Numbered from the stretch's first letter, positions 36,831 through 46,783 are shown. The stretch: 64,000 nt of DNA from Pseudomonas sp. R37(2017) (GCF_002113375.1 NZ_NEHO01000002.1:248001-312000); one strand, 5' to 3'. The notes: a model not told the origin generated them from the sequence alone. Translations and numbers: made by a program.

Positions 36831-37538
36831 TCAGGCCGAAGTCTTGTTCAACTGCGCCAACAACGCAGGCAGCTCGGTCAAGCTGCGGATCTCCGCATCC
36901 GGCAGGCGTTCAGCCTCCCAGATTTTGCCTGCCGGGTTGAACCAGATTGCCCGCATTCCCGCCTGTTGCGCCCCGGCAATGTCATCACCTGGATGATCGC
37001 CGATGTGCACCGCCGTATCAGCGGTCGCGCCACCGCGCTGCAATGCCTCCTGGAACAGTCGCGCATCGGGTTTGGCGATGCCGATGTCTTCGGCGCACAG
37101 TGCAAACTTGAAGTAGTCCGCCAGGCCCAGTCGACGCACATCGGCGTTGCCGTTGGTGACGACGCCGAGGGCGTAATGATTGGAGAGGATTTCCAGGGTC
37201 GGTTCGACCTCCGGAAACACTTCGATCTGATGGCGGGCGTGAAGAAACACTTCAAAGCCCTTGCCCGCCAGGTCCGACGCCTCGTCATGCCCATAACCGG
37301 ACTCTTCCAGCGCATGGAACAGCACCCGCCGCCGCAGTGCGCTGATGCGGTGCTTGAGGCCTGGTTCGTTGCTCAAGACACGCTCACGAATAGTCCACAG
37401 ATGTTCCACCGGCACGGCCCCCAGATTGGGTGCGTGCTCGGTCAGCCATTCGCGCAAAACGGCTTCGGCGCTGACGATGACGGGGGCGGTGTCCCACAGG
37501 GTGTCGTCGAGATCGAAGGTGATCAACTGAATGCTCAT
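36831..37538 (-). CDS. HAD-superfamily (subfamily IA) hydrolase
   Basis: 235 residues. Motif I is [11 protein letters not shown] with the nucleophile Asp9 and acid Asp11; motif II is [15 protein letters not shown]; motif III lysine is in [13 protein letters not shown]; motif IV is [18 protein letters not shown]. Probably a small-molecule phosphatase; resembles YigB (FMN phosphatase), which also sits next to xerC in enterobacteria. ATG 37538 overlaps the xerC stop by 4 bp, so it is the last gene of the lptM-lysA-dapF-DUF484-xerC operon. A long in-frame extension inside xerC is a shadow. Confidence 0.93.
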   Translation of the reverse strand: MSIQLITFDLDDTLWDTAPVIVSAEAVLREWLTEHAPNLGAVPVEHLWTIRERVLSNEPGLKHRISALRRRVLFHALEESGYGHDEASDLAGKGFEVFLHARHQIEVFPEVEPTLEILSNHYALGVVTNGNADVRRLGLADYFKFALCAEDIGIAKPDARLFQEALQRGGATADTAVHIGDHPGDDIAGAQQAGMRAIWFNPAGKIWEAERLPDAEIRSLTELPALLAQLNKTSA

Positions 37539-38434
37539 GAATCGTCGCCTTTCATGCGTTTGGCCCGTGGGTGGGCGCTGTCGTAGACCGTGGCCAGGTG
37601 CTGGAAGTCCAGGTGGGTGTAGATTTGCGTAGTCTTGATGTCCGAGTGTCCGAGCAGTTCCTGCACCGCGCGCAGGTCCTGGGAGGATTCCAGCAAGTGG
37701 CTGGCGAAGGAGTGCCGCAGCATGTGCGGGTGCAGGTTCTGTCCCAGTTCGCGCTCGCCGGCAGCCTTGACCCGCACCTGGATCGCCCGTGGGCCGAGAC
37801 GTCGGCCTTGCTGGCTGACAAACACCGCATCGTCTGCCGGATTGGCCATTGCCCGCAGCGGCAACCATTGTTCCAGTGCTTCGCGAGCCTTTTTTCCGAC
37901 CGGCAGCAGGCGGGTCTTGCTGCCTTTGCCGAGCACCTGGACCATGCCGTCTGCGAGGTCGAGTTGATCGAGATTGAGTCCCGTCAGCTCCGACAGCCGC
38001 AAGCCGGAGGAATAGAACAACTCCAGAATCGCCTGGTCCCGACGTGCCAGAAAGTCATCTTCAACTCCGCCTTCAAGCAGTTGCAGGGCGCGATCGGTGT
38101 CGAGGGTTTTCGGCAGGCGGCGTTCGCCTTTGGGCGGCGAGAGGCCATTGGCCGGATCGTGGTCGCACAGGCCTTCGCGGTTGAGGTAGTGATAGAGCCC
38201 GCGAACGGCCGATAGCAATCGCGCCAGGCTGCGGGACGATTGGCCTTGGGCGTGCAGGCGGGCAACCAGGCTACGCAGGCGTTGGATGTCCAGCGCCGCC
38301 CAACTGCCGATATTTTGTTTGACGCACCAGCCCAGCACTTTATCGAGGTCGCGGCGATAGGCCGATAGCGTGTGTGGCGACACCTGTCGCTCACTGCGCA
38401 GGTGTTCGCAGTAAGCGTCCAGTTGCCGTTCCAT
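37535..38434 (-). CDS. xerC: Tyrosine recombinase XerC
   Basis: 299 residues. Acts with XerD at dif to resolve chromosome dimers. N-terminal SAM-like core-binding domain (1-100) and a C-terminal catalytic domain with all active residues: Arg146 (GLRLSEL), Lys170, His237 and Arg240 ([12 protein letters not shown]), His263 ([14 protein letters not shown]) and nucleophile Tyr272. The dapF-DUF484-xerC-HAD arrangement is the conserved chromosomal context, so it is not an integron or phage integrase. Confidence 0.97.
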   Translation of the reverse strand: MERQLDAYCEHLRSERQVSPHTLSAYRRDLDKVLGWCVKQNIGSWAALDIQRLRSLVARLHAQGQSSRSLARLLSAVRGLYHYLNREGLCDHDPANGLSPPKGERRLPKTLDTDRALQLLEGGVEDDFLARRDQAILELFYSSGLRLSELTGLNLDQLDLADGMVQVLGKGSKTRLLPVGKKAREALEQWLPLRAMANPADDAVFVSQQGRRLGPRAIQVRVKAAGERELGQNLHPHMLRHSFASHLLESSQDLRAVQELLGHSDIKTTQIYTHLDFQHLATVYDSAHPRAKRMKGDDS

Positions 38435-38436
38435 GT

Positions 38437-39162
38437 TCAGCGTACCGAGCGCAGGGAGTTGTTGACCCGTGGCAGCACGCGACCCATGACTTCGGCGATG
38501 TAGCTCAGGAACAAGGTGCCCACCGAGCTTTTGTAGTGCTGCGGATCGCGACTGGCGATGGCCAGGATGCCGTGGATGCCTTGGTGACTGATGGCAACGA
38601 CCGCGGTGGAGCCGATCTGCTTGCGCTGTTCTTCGCCGAACAGGAAGTCCAGTTCGTGCTCGCGCAGGCTGCCACTGACGCTTTTGTCTTCCGAGAGCAG
38701 GCCGCCGATGGCCACTTGTGCTTCGGCGTGAGTGGCCCAGCGGCCGACCGGCATGGCGTTGTCACCGAGCAGGATGAGGCTGACGAAGGGCACCTGGAAT
38801 TCCTGGCGCAGGCTGTCTTCGACACTCATCACCACGTCTTCCAGGCTGGTGGCATCCATCAGCGCCAGGATCAGGCGACGGGTCTTTTCGAACAACCTGT
38901 CGTTGTCCCGGGCCACGTCCATCAACTGCGAGAGGCGATGGCGCATCTCGATGTTGCGTTCGCGCAGGATGGTCATCTGACGCTCCACCAGCGACACGGT
39001 ATCGCCGCGCCGATGAGGAATGCGCAGGGACGGGAGCAGTTCTTCGTGCTCGACGAAGAAGTCCGGATGAGCCTCCAGGTACGCGGCAACAGCCGCCGCC
39101 TCCAGGCTTTCGGACGGTGATTCGTCAGCTTGTCGTGCGGGTACCTGAGGCTTGTCGGTCAT
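38437..39162 (-). CDS. DUF484 family protein
   Basis: 241 residues. DUF484 has a GAF-like fold: [28 protein letters not shown] is the family N-terminal signature, followed by a coiled coil ([22 protein letters not shown]) and GAF-type strands ([24 protein letters not shown]). Function unknown, but it is invariably encoded between dapF and xerC in gamma-proteobacteria. Translated 2 bp ahead of xerC and 13 bp after dapF. Confidence 0.93.
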   Translation of the reverse strand: MTDKPQVPARQADESPSESLEAAAVAAYLEAHPDFFVEHEELLPSLRIPHRRGDTVSLVERQMTILRERNIEMRHRLSQLMDVARDNDRLFEKTRRLILALMDATSLEDVVMSVEDSLRQEFQVPFVSLILLGDNAMPVGRWATHAEAQVAIGGLLSEDKSVSGSLREHELDFLFGEEQRKQIGSTAVVAISHQGIHGILAIASRDPQHYKSSVGTLFLSYIAEVMGRVLPRVNNSLRSVR

Positions 39163-39175
39163 GGGGTTCGCTCAC

Positions 39176-40006
39176 TCAAAGACGCACTTGTCCTTCATAT
39201 ACGCGCACTGCCGGGCCGGTCATCATCACCGGCTGGCCTGGGCCTGCCCATTCGATGGACAGGCGCCCGCCAGGCAGGTCGATCAACAGTGGCGAATCCA
39301 TCCACCCCTGGCTGATCGCAGCCACTGCGGCAGCGCAGGCGCCAGTTCCGCAGGCCTGAGTTTCCCCGGCTCCACGCTCCCAGACGCGCAACTGCGCACG
39401 GCTCCGGTCGATGACCTGGAGAAAACCGACATTGACCCGTGCCGGGAAGCGCGGGTGGTGTTCGATTTTCGGCCCCAGCTCATGCACCGGTGCGTTGTTG
39501 ATATCGCTCACTCGCAGCACGGCATGGGGGTTGCCCATGGACACGGCGGCCAGATCGACCGGGGTGCCGTCGACATCGACCTGATAACTGGTGGCCTGCT
39601 CCGGCGCCTGGAACGGAACATCCGCTGGCACCAGGCGCGGGGCGCCCATGTTGACGCTGATCTGTCCGTCGTTACGCACATCCAGTTCGATGATGCCGCT
39701 TTTGGTTTCGACGCGGATCAGCCGTTTGGCGGTCAGGCGTTTGTCGAGCACGAAACGAGCGAAGCAGCGCGCACCGTTGCCGCACTGTTCCACTTCGGAA
39801 CCGTCGGAGTTGAAGATCCGATAGCGGAAATCCACGTCCGGGTTACTCGGTGCTTCGACGATCAGCAACTGGTCGAATCCGATGCCGGTGTGCCGGTCGC
39901 CCCATTGCTTGGCATGCTTGGGCAGAATGTGCGCGTGCTGGCTGACTAGGTCGAGGACCATGAAGTCATTGCCCAGGCCGTGCATCTTGGTAAAACGCAG
40001 CAGCAT
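39176..40006 (-). CDS. dapF: Diaminopimelate epimerase
   Basis: Converts LL- to meso-diaminopimelate for lysine and peptidoglycan. 276 residues. The two catalytic cysteines are in [15 protein letters not shown] and [14 protein letters not shown]. Starts [19 protein letters not shown] at ATG 40006, 4 bp after the lysA stop. DapF makes the substrate of LysA, encoded just before it. Confidence 0.97.
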   Translation of the reverse strand: MLLRFTKMHGLGNDFMVLDLVSQHAHILPKHAKQWGDRHTGIGFDQLLIVEAPSNPDVDFRYRIFNSDGSEVEQCGNGARCFARFVLDKRLTAKRLIRVETKSGIIELDVRNDGQISVNMGAPRLVPADVPFQAPEQATSYQVDVDGTPVDLAAVSMGNPHAVLRVSDINNAPVHELGPKIEHHPRFPARVNVGFLQVIDRSRAQLRVWERGAGETQACGTGACAAAVAAISQGWMDSPLLIDLPGGRLSIEWAGPGQPVMMTGPAVRVYEGQVRL

Positions 40007-40010
40007 GGTT

Positions 40011-41258
40011 TTACTCCGGCAGCAGGCTTTCGCCAGCAAACAACTCGGCTACCGTTTCACGGCGACGCACTTCAAATGCCTGATCACCGTCCACCAACAC
40101 TTCGGCGGTACGACCGCGGGTGTTGTAGTTGGAACTCATGACAAACCCGTAGGCGCCGGCCGAATGCACGGCCAGCAGGTCGCCTTCTTCCAGGGCCAGC
40201 TGACGATCCTTGGCCAGGAAGTCGCCGGTCTCGCAGATCGGGCCGACGATGTCGTAGGCGCGGGCGGCAGAGGTGCGCGGGCGCACGGCACTGACGTCCA
40301 TCCAGGCCTGGTACAGCGCCGGGCGGATCAGGTCGTTCATGGCCGCATCGACGATGGCGAAGTCTTTGTGCTCGGTGTGCTTGAGGTACTCGACCTGGGT
40401 CAGCAGAACGCCAGCGTTGGCGACGATGAAGCGACCCGGCTCGAACACCAGCGCCAGGTCACGACCGTCGAGACGCTCGCGTACGGCCTTGATGTAGTCG
40501 GCAGCCAGTGGCGGCTCCTCGTCCTTGTATCGCACACCCAGGCCACCACCGAGATCGATGTGGCGCAGGTAGATACCGCAATCGCCGAGGCGGTCGACCA
40601 GGCCCAGCAGGCGATCGAGAGCGTCGATGAACGGCGGCAGGGTGGTCAGTTGCGAGCCGATGTGGCAATCGACGCCGACCACTTCCAGGTTCGGCAGTTG
40701 CGCGGCACGCACGTACACGTCTTCGGCATCGGCGATGGCAATGCCGAACTTGTTCTCTTTGAGGCCGGTGGAAATGTACGGGTGGGTGCCGGCATCGACG
40801 TCCGGGTTCACGCGCAGCGAAATCGGTGCGCGAACGCCCAGTTCGGCGGCGACCACTTGCAGGCGTTCCAGCTCGTCGGTGGATTCGACGTTGAAGCAGT
40901 GCACGCCGACTTCCAGGGCGCGACGCATGTCGTCACGGGTCTTGCCGACGCCGGAGAACACGATCTTGTCGGCGCTGCCGCCAGCGGCCAGGACACGTTC
41001 CAGCTCACCGCGGGAGACGATGTCGAAACCGGCGCCCAGGCGCGCCAGAACGTTCAGGACACCCAGGTTGGAGTTGGCCTTGACCGCAAAGCACACCAGG
41101 CTCGGCATGCCAGCCAGTGCATCGGCGTAAGCCAGGTATTGGGCTTCGATGTGTGCGCGCGAGTAAACGTAGGTCGGTGTGCCAAAGCGCTCGGCGATGG
41201 CAGACAGGGCAACACCTTCCGCGAACAGTTCACCGTCACGGTAGTTAAAAGCGTCCAT
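40011..41258 (-). CDS. lysA: Diaminopimelate decarboxylase
   Basis: Final step of lysine synthesis: meso-DAP to L-lysine + CO2, PLP-dependent. 415 residues. The PLP lysine is Lys60 ([13 protein letters not shown]). [12 protein letters not shown] and [14 protein letters not shown] are alanine-racemase-like barrel motifs; the C-terminal [11 protein letters not shown] carries the active cysteine from the partner subunit. Nine bp after lptM. Confidence 0.97.
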   Translation of the reverse strand: MDAFNYRDGELFAEGVALSAIAERFGTPTYVYSRAHIEAQYLAYADALAGMPSLVCFAVKANSNLGVLNVLARLGAGFDIVSRGELERVLAAGGSADKIVFSGVGKTRDDMRRALEVGVHCFNVESTDELERLQVVAAELGVRAPISLRVNPDVDAGTHPYISTGLKENKFGIAIADAEDVYVRAAQLPNLEVVGVDCHIGSQLTTLPPFIDALDRLLGLVDRLGDCGIYLRHIDLGGGLGVRYKDEEPPLAADYIKAVRERLDGRDLALVFEPGRFIVANAGVLLTQVEYLKHTEHKDFAIVDAAMNDLIRPALYQAWMDVSAVRPRTSAARAYDIVGPICETGDFLAKDRQLALEEGDLLAVHSAGAYGFVMSSNYNTRGRTAEVLVDGDQAFEVRRRETVAELFAGESLLPE

Positions 41259-41267
41259 GAGGTTCCC

Positions 41268-41444
41268 TTATTGGTAGACGTCGTGCTTGTGTGCTTTCGA
41301 GGCAGGCTGCTGCTGCGACGACTTGGCCTGCTCGGCAGGGTCCTGGTCTTCATCGGGCAGGTACAGCGGGCCTTTTTGACCGCAGGCCGACACAAGGCAG
41401 GCAACCGCGAGGAGCGCAGCAAGGGAAGAGATCAGGCGCTTCAT
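41268..41444 (-). CDS. lptM: LPS translocon maturation chaperone, small lipoprotein
   Basis: 58-residue lipoprotein (formerly LppL/YifL). Starts MKRLISSLAALLAVACLVSAC; the lipobox VSAC is followed by the diagnostic GQKGPLYLPDE. The rest is a short hydrophilic tail. In E. coli LptM helps LptD fold with its correct disulphides at the outer membrane. First gene of the lysA-dapF-DUF484-xerC-HAD operon, the same linkage as in many gamma-proteobacteria. Divergent from cyaY. Confidence 0.93.
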   Translation of the reverse strand: MKRLISSLAALLAVACLVSACGQKGPLYLPDEDQDPAEQAKSSQQQPASKAHKHDVYQ

Positions 41445-41651
41445 GGCGAAATCCTTGAAAATGCATTAATTGCGCCGGAGTATACCGGCCACCCGGCAGC
41501 TTGCCTATGCAACGGACGCCCGTCTGGCGGGGGTTGGCCGGTATCACGCAATCCCTGTGGGTCCCGCAGGTCGTTATCCTTTGCAATCGACGGGGCTCGG
41601 TCGTATCTTGCGGCGCTTGAGCCTGATCAGACACTTTTTGAGGTTGCCGTA

Positions 41652-41984
41652 ATGAGTTTGTCCGAAGCGCGTTTCCATGACCTGGTCGATGCCACCCAGC
41701 AAACCCTGGAGGACATCTTTGACGACAGCGACCTGGATATCGACCTCGAAAGCTCGGCCGGTGTGCTGACGGTCAAGTTCGAGAACGGTAGCCAGTTGAT
41801 CTTCAGTCGCCAGGAGCCGCTGCGCCAGCTGTGGCTGGCGGCGGTGTCCGGCGGTTTCCACTTCGACTACGACGAAGAAAGCGAGCGCTGGATGTGCGAC
41901 AAGAGCGAAGAGCAACTGGGTGAAATGCTCGAGCGAATCGTCCGGCAACAGGCGGGTGTCGAATTCGATTTCGAAGGTCTGTGA
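41652..41984 (+). CDS. cyaY: Iron-sulfur cluster assembly protein CyaY (frataxin)
   Basis: 110-residue bacterial frataxin. Starts MSLSEARFHDLVDATQQTLED, with the acidic helix-1 iron-binding face DIFDDSDLDIDLESSAGVLTVKF. QEPLRQLWLAAVSGGFHFDYDE is the conserved sheet. Modulates cysteine desulphurase IscS and handles iron for cluster assembly. A DUF1289 gene follows 4 bp later, apparently cotranslated. Confidence 0.95.
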   Translation: MSLSEARFHDLVDATQQTLEDIFDDSDLDIDLESSAGVLTVKFENGSQLIFSRQEPLRQLWLAAVSGGFHFDYDEESERWMCDKSEEQLGEMLERIVRQQAGVEFDFEGL

Positions 41985-41988
41985 GATC

Positions 41989-42210
41989 GTGACCGAGTCT
42001 GCTCCCGTCCGTCCGCCCAAGCCGCTCTACAGCAATGTCAGCCCGGCGGTGCCCTCGCCCTGCTGCAATGTGTGTCGGCTGGATGAGCACAAAGTCTGCC
42101 TGGGGTGTTTCCGCCATGTCGAAGACATCCGCGAGTGGCGTTCGGCGGATGACGAGCGGCGGCGGGTCATCTGTGCCCAAGCCGCTCAACGTCGAAACGT
42201 TCCCCTGTAG
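41989..42210 (+). CDS. DUF1289 domain protein
   Basis: 73 residues. The cysteine cluster SPCCNVCRLDEHKVCLGCFRHVEDIREW defines DUF1289, probably zinc-binding. Function unknown. GTG start at 41989, 4 bp after the cyaY stop; the longer upstream frame lies inside cyaY. The TAG stop is supplied by the left arm of the REPIN that begins at 42205, as happens with radC. Confidence 0.85.
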   Translation: MTESAPVRPPKPLYSNVSPAVPSPCCNVCRLDEHKVCLGCFRHVEDIREWRSADDERRRVICAQAAQRRNVPL

Positions 42211-42320
42211 GAGCGGGTGCCCGCTTGCGGCATGCTCGCGATGCACGACAAGACACCGCGGGGTGTCAGGCTGTCAGCGTTATCGTTGGCGGCCATCGCG
42301 AGCATGCTCGCTCCTACAGG
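42205..42320. repeat. Compound REPIN, hybrid left arm
   Basis: Left arm CTGTAGGAGCGGGTGCCCGCTTGCGG is followed by CATGCTCGCGATG; the right arm is plain CATCGCGAGCATGCTCGCTCCTACAG. The core GCACGACA-GACACCGCGG..CAGCGTTATCGTTGGCG is nearly the same as at 46254-46367, where the hybrid arm is on the right. Confidence 0.85.
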
Positions 42321-42393
42321 GGGGTGGGCACGGCTTGTTTATTTTTTGAGCTGTGATAGTGTCCGGGAATGCCTCAACCCATCGAGGCTGATG

Positions 42394-42430
42394 AAAACCC
42401 CGCCTTTTTCTGGCGGGGTTTTGCTTTTTT
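42394..42430 (+). terminator. Terminator-like hairpin ahead of rnk
   Basis: AAAACCCCGCC-TTTTTCT-GGCGGGGTTTT followed by GCTTTTTT, 30 bp before the rnk start. It could end cyaY-DUF1289 transcription or attenuate rnk. Confidence 0.6.
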
Positions 42431-42459
42431 CGTGCAGAAGAAAGGAGTCTGCCCAGATC

Positions 42460-42870
42460 ATGACCGCACCTTCCATAACCCTTACCCGTCTGGACGTCCA
42501 GCGTCTGGAGCGTCTGATCGACAGCCTGGACGACACGCTGCCAGGCGTTATTGCGCTGCAAACCGAGCTGGATCGCGCCGATACTGTGGTCGGCCACGAT
42601 GAAGTGCCGGCGGATGTCGTGACCATGAATTCCCGTGTGCATTGCCGTGAAGAAGGCAGTGGCAAGGACTACCACCTGACCCTGGTGTACCCCAAGGATG
42701 CGAACGCCGACGAAGGCAAGGTTTCGATCCTGGCGCCGGTGGGCAGCGCGCTGCTCGGCCTGAAGGTTGGCCAGCATATCGATTGGCCGGCTCCGGGCGG
42801 CAAGACCCTGAAGCTGACGCTGCTGGAAGTCGAATCGCAGCCGGCCAATGGCGGCGACTTCCCCGAGTGA
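42460..42870 (+). CDS. rnk: Regulator of nucleoside diphosphate kinase
   Basis: 136 residues. C-terminal GreA/GreB-like domain (about 50-130: VTMNSRVHCREEGSGKDYHLTLVYPKDANADEGKVSILAPVG) after a short N-terminal coiled coil lacking GreA's catalytic tip. Rnk binds RNA polymerase and influences nucleoside diphosphate kinase and alginate production in Pseudomonas. AAAGGAG precedes ATG 42460. A hairpin with T-run lies in its leader. Confidence 0.92.
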   Translation: MTAPSITLTRLDVQRLERLIDSLDDTLPGVIALQTELDRADTVVGHDEVPADVVTMNSRVHCREEGSGKDYHLTLVYPKDANADEGKVSILAPVGSALLGLKVGQHIDWPAPGGKTLKLTLLEVESQPANGGDFPE

Positions 42871-42877
42871 CATCCCC

Positions 42878-45721
42878 TCAGGCCTGATCGAGCGCCTCGT
42901 TCAGTGCGTGCTCCAGGTCAGCCTTGTAGCGCAGGTACAGATGGGTGGAACTCTGCCCTTCGCCGAGCAGGCCTGACAGGTCCAGGTCGGTGATGTAGCA
43001 GCGGTAGCGTTCGCTCTCCCGGCGCTGTCCGACGATTTCCCGGGCGACTACGCTGAACAGCTGGTCGCCATGTTCCAGCTCGGAAAACTCCCGTTGATTG
43101 CAATACAACGTCACCTGCGCCTGACCCGGTGCGGCTTTGCCGACGATCGCCTGCACGTCGTAGAACGGTTTGTTCACGGGTGTCAGCGGTACTGGTCGGG
43201 CTTCGATGCGGCGTGCCCGGCCAGGGCCTGGCGGCAGTAACTGACAAAACAGGGTGTCGAGGTTCAGGGGGGCGGCCGCGTCCATTGGCAAGAGGGCATC
43301 GCGACGGTACTGGATCGATTGCAGGAAGCGTTGCAGAGGCACCAGCAGGCTTTGCTCATCATGCCAGGGCAGGCGCTGATGCCACAGGGCATTGAACTCA
43401 TCGAGCACATACAGATCAGCCTGATCGTCGTTGACCCGATAGAACACTTGAATGCAGTCCGGCTGGCCCGTCGGCAGGAACAGCGCAAGGTCGTGGTCTT
43501 CCAGTGCCTTCGGATCCAGGTGCAGAGGGCTGTAGCTGGCCATTTCCTTGCCGAGGTAATCGATCAGCGCCGGCAGCGTGGCCAGCGCGATGTGCCGGAC
43601 CTGGCCCGGCACCAACTCCAGCACGTGGTAGTGCTGCTGGACCTGGATCAGGTAGCGATGATTGAGTCGGCTCAGCAACAGGTTCTGCGCGGTTTCGAGG
43701 ATGTCGTCGACCCGTTGGGCGATGAATTGCGCACGGTTATGGCAGAAACAACGCACCCGCAGCTTCGGCTGTTGCGGCCCGGCCGGCAGATTGTTGAGGT
43801 AGTCGCCGATGCAGTCGAGCAAAGCGTGTGGGCCGTCGTAGCGACTGACCAGCACCTCGTTCCAGCTGTTGAGCGTGACCTGGTCCAGGGTCAGCACCAG
43901 ATTTTCCCGGACACCGGCGTAGCTCAGGGAATCGGTGCGCTCGGTGGTCATCAGGATGTTCAGGTCGCGATGGTGCTTGAGTGGATCGACGCCGACATTC
44001 ACCAGAATCAGCACTTCGCTCGGCACGCTGGCGCGCAGCAGAGGTTCTTCGGCGACGGTGGGCAAGGGCAGGGCAATGGTCTGTTGCAGGCTGCCGAGCA
44101 GGTTGAACAGTTCGAATTCGCTCAAGTCGCTGGTGCCGGGGTGCAAGGCCAGGCGGGTGCTGCTGTCGATCACGCCATTGCGGTGGCACCAGGTCAGCAG
44201 TTCCAGCAAGTGGCGGCTGCGTTTGATCGGCGCGAAATGTTCCCACTCCAGCGCCGTCAGGTTGCCGTTGTACAGGCCCCACTGGCCTTGCTGTGGTTCT
44301 TTCCTGTTCGGTGCGTGCACCAGTGTCAGGGTGTCTTCCGCCAGGTCCAGGGCAATGCCGGGGTTGATGAATTCGACTTTGCCGGCCTTGCGCTCGAACG
44401 CGGCGTACAGCCGACGACCGAGCACACTCAGGTCGCGCTTGTTGATGCGGCTGACGGTTTGTTCGTGGCGGGCAAACTGGGTGAGAAAGCGGTAGCTGTA
44501 GTTCAACTCGTTGACCAGCGCCCGCCGCTCGGAACTGACCTGGCGGACTTTCCACTGGCTGCGGCTGTCGAGCAGGGTCAGTTGACGCTGGTCCCAGCGC
44601 CATTCGTGGGCCAGGCGCTCGAGCAATGCGCGTTGCCAACTCTGGGTGCGGCTGTTGCCGGTCAGTTTGCGATTGACCTTGAGGTACAGCGCGCGGCGGA
44701 CCAACTCCAGGCGTTCCGGTTCGTTGCGGACGATCAGGTATTCCTCGATGCGCCGGTACACCACGACGTACGGATCCAGCTCGTCGAGGTCGAGCCGGTT
44801 GGCGAACACCGCTTGCTTGAAACGCAGGCTCAGGCAATGAACCCTGGGGTGTTCACTGGCGTACACCTCGGTCAGCAGCAGCTTGAGCACCGACTTGTAG
44901 GGCGATTCGATGCCCTTGAACAACTGCCAGAGCCCGGCACCGATGAATTCGCCGGGCGGGATGTAGGCGAGGTTACCGAGGTCGAGGGTTTCATCGGCAC
45001 GGATGAAGCGTTTGGAGATCAGGGTATGGGTGTAGCGGTCGTAGCTCGATTCCTCGTAGACCGGCACCAGCCACCAGATCGGTGTCCGCCCGGCAAGCCA
45101 GATCGCGGTGCGGTAGAACTCGTCCAGCAACAGGTAGTGCTGGGTGGTGCCGCAATCTTCCGAGCTCAACCGGGTATCGCGTTCGCCACGGACGAAACGG
45201 CTTGGGTCGATCAGGAAGAAATGCGCCTCGGCACCCTGGCTGGCGGCCCAGATTTCCAGCAATTGGCATTTTTTGCGCAGTTCGGCGAGTTCGTTTTCGG
45301 TCAGGTCCGGCCCGTGGCAGACCCACACATCCATGTCGCTCTGGTCGGCCTGGGCCAGGGTGCCGAGGCTGCCCATCAGGAACAGTCCGTGAATCGGCCG
45401 TGGCGGGTTGCTGCCGTGGCGCGGTTTGTAGGAAAACGAACGGGTCAGGCGTTGGGCTTCAGCGAGGACATTGGTATCCGGCTCGAAGTTCGACAGCCCG
45501 GCCGGTGTACTGCCGGAAACATAGCCGGGCAACAACGGATGATTAACGTGGAAAAACAGCGGCAGCAAGGTCAGGACCCCTTGCTGACGGGGCGACAACC
45601 CCTCCATGGCGCGGGCCATGCGTCCTTCGTTGAGTTTCAGAAAGCGTGCGCGCAGTTGGCCGAGAACCTTGCGGTCGATTCCTTCGTCCAGATCTGGGCG
45701 GATTTCATGGGTGCGCGTCAT
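42878..45721 (-). CDS. cyaA: Class I adenylate cyclase
   Basis: Makes cAMP for Crp/Vfr-type regulation. 947 residues. The N-terminal catalytic half has the nucleotidyltransferase motif LMGSLGTLAQADQSDMDVWVCH (GS followed by paired aspartates). The C-terminal half is the regulatory domain of class I (enterobacterial) cyclases. Monocistronic and convergent with rnk. One potential target of its product is the Crp/Vfr-like site in front of algR in this window. Confidence 0.95.
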   Translation of the reverse strand: MTRTHEIRPDLDEGIDRKVLGQLRARFLKLNEGRMARAMEGLSPRQQGVLTLLPLFFHVNHPLLPGYVSGSTPAGLSNFEPDTNVLAEAQRLTRSFSYKPRHGSNPPRPIHGLFLMGSLGTLAQADQSDMDVWVCHGPDLTENELAELRKKCQLLEIWAASQGAEAHFFLIDPSRFVRGERDTRLSSEDCGTTQHYLLLDEFYRTAIWLAGRTPIWWLVPVYEESSYDRYTHTLISKRFIRADETLDLGNLAYIPPGEFIGAGLWQLFKGIESPYKSVLKLLLTEVYASEHPRVHCLSLRFKQAVFANRLDLDELDPYVVVYRRIEEYLIVRNEPERLELVRRALYLKVNRKLTGNSRTQSWQRALLERLAHEWRWDQRQLTLLDSRSQWKVRQVSSERRALVNELNYSYRFLTQFARHEQTVSRINKRDLSVLGRRLYAAFERKAGKVEFINPGIALDLAEDTLTLVHAPNRKEPQQGQWGLYNGNLTALEWEHFAPIKRSRHLLELLTWCHRNGVIDSSTRLALHPGTSDLSEFELFNLLGSLQQTIALPLPTVAEEPLLRASVPSEVLILVNVGVDPLKHHRDLNILMTTERTDSLSYAGVRENLVLTLDQVTLNSWNEVLVSRYDGPHALLDCIGDYLNNLPAGPQQPKLRVRCFCHNRAQFIAQRVDDILETAQNLLLSRLNHRYLIQVQQHYHVLELVPGQVRHIALATLPALIDYLGKEMASYSPLHLDPKALEDHDLALFLPTGQPDCIQVFYRVNDDQADLYVLDEFNALWHQRLPWHDEQSLLVPLQRFLQSIQYRRDALLPMDAAAPLNLDTLFCQLLPPGPGRARRIEARPVPLTPVNKPFYDVQAIVGKAAPGQAQVTLYCNQREFSELEHGDQLFSVVAREIVGQRRESERYRCYITDLDLSGLLGEGQSSTHLYLRYKADLEHALNEALDQA

Positions 45722-45912
45722 GTCAGCTCAAACCGGCTCGCAGGGCTCGGACGTGGAGGCTCTCGGGTGATGGCAGTTTAGCGCCTCGGACCGGAGACAT
45801 TTAAGCTGAATTTGGTTTTTTGGCGTCAGATTTACAACGTTGGAAAAGGTCAGCCAGCCGAACAGGCCCACGGATGTTCCGTTTCGGGTTTTCCGTGGGC
45901 GATACGATACGG

Positions 45913-46158
45913 TCAGGCCGTTTCCTGAGTCGTCAGGATGGTCAGAAGGGATTGAGCGTGTTCAGCGGCATCGCGCCCCAGGCTGGTCAGGTAACCGCCA
46001 TCGGGCTGGGTGATCAGTTCTTTTTCGTGCAGGCGTTTGGCGGCGGCAATGGCTTGGGGGGCAGCGGTATGGTGAATTTTCAGACCTTCCTGGGAGTTTT
46101 CCAGGCTGTAGAGTGCAAGGATTTCCAGTTCGGCAACCAGCTCAGGGGTAAACGACAT
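45913..46158 (-). CDS. TIGR02647 family small protein
   Basis: 81 residues: MSFTPELVAELEILALYSLENSQEGLKIHHTAAPQ begins a winged-helix-like pattern, with LHEKELITQPDGGYLTSLGRDAAEHAQ resembling the wing of a MarR/ArsR-type fold. This is the Pseudomonas-wide TIGR02647 family of unknown function, often annotated as DNA-binding. AAGGAG-like ribosome site (AGTCCTTATG region on the complement). Lies between cyaA and a REPIN. Confidence 0.8.
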   Translation of the reverse strand: MSFTPELVAELEILALYSLENSQEGLKIHHTAAPQAIAAAKRLHEKELITQPDGGYLTSLGRDAAEHAQSLLTILTTQETA

Positions 46159-46253
46159 AAGGACTCCATACTTTCTTGGAATGGGACGACAGCGCCCCTA
46201 AGGTGAACCTGCCGCTGCGGCATGTCCAGTGCCGGTGAAAGAAATCGAGTTCC

Positions 46254-46367
46254 CGTAGGAGCGAGCATGCTCGCGATGCACGACAGGACACCGCGGAAGT
46301 CAGGCTGCCAGCGTTATCGTTGGCGACCATCGCGAGCATGCCGCAAGCGGGCACCCGCTCCTACAGG
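46254..46367. repeat. Compound REPIN, hybrid right arm
   Basis: Plain left arm GTAGGAGCGAGCATGCTCGCGATG; right arm ATCGCGAGCATG continuing as CCGCAAGCGGGCACCCGCTCCTACAG. The core is nearly identical to that at 42205-42320, but the hybrid segment is on the opposite end. Confidence 0.85.
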
Positions 46368-46374
46368 TGTTGGG

Positions 46375-46659
46375 TCATTGCTTTTCCGGGGGCAGTTCCG
46401 GCAGGGCCCGCAATGCCGCTTCGTACCATTGGGTATCGAACGCGCGGTCTTCTTCGAGAATCGCGTCGATTTCTACCGCTAAAACGTGAGCCATCAGGTT
46501 GAGGATCTCTTCCCGCTCGTAGCCCACCAGCGTCAGCTTGTTGAAGGTCGCCTTGGCTGCTGGCGGGTTGTCGCTCTCGATCTGGTTTTCGATGGCCTGG
46601 ATCAGGGTATTTTCGGCGAACTCTTCGTCGTCGTTGTCGATATCGCTCGGCTCGCTCAT
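46375..46659 (-). CDS. Conserved hypothetical acidic protein
   Basis: 94 residues with an acidic start (MSEPSDIDNDDEEFAENTLIQAIENQIESDNPP) and a helical body (KATFNKLTLVGYEREEILNLMAHVLAVEIDAILEED). Hydrophilic, no membrane segment, no cysteine motif. I cannot name the family. GAGGAGCC ribosome site close to the ATG supports a real gene. Between a REPIN and a divergent GST gene. Confidence 0.7.
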   Translation of the reverse strand: MSEPSDIDNDDEEFAENTLIQAIENQIESDNPPAAKATFNKLTLVGYEREEILNLMAHVLAVEIDAILEEDRAFDTQWYEAALRALPELPPEKQ

Positions 46660-46783
46660 GGCTGGCTCCTCAGGGAAAGGTGGCCAGTTTAACCGTATTC
46701 AGCGGCGTGATGCTGCTGGCAGGAATCCCGGCGGCGTTCTATAAACAGGCACTGCCCACCCCGCACGGCCTGGAGGCTTTGTG

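Noticed and set aside
37535-38434. xerC as an integrase of a mobile island
   Set aside because: It sits in the conserved lysA-dapF-DUF484-xerC-HAD operon and is the chromosomal XerC.
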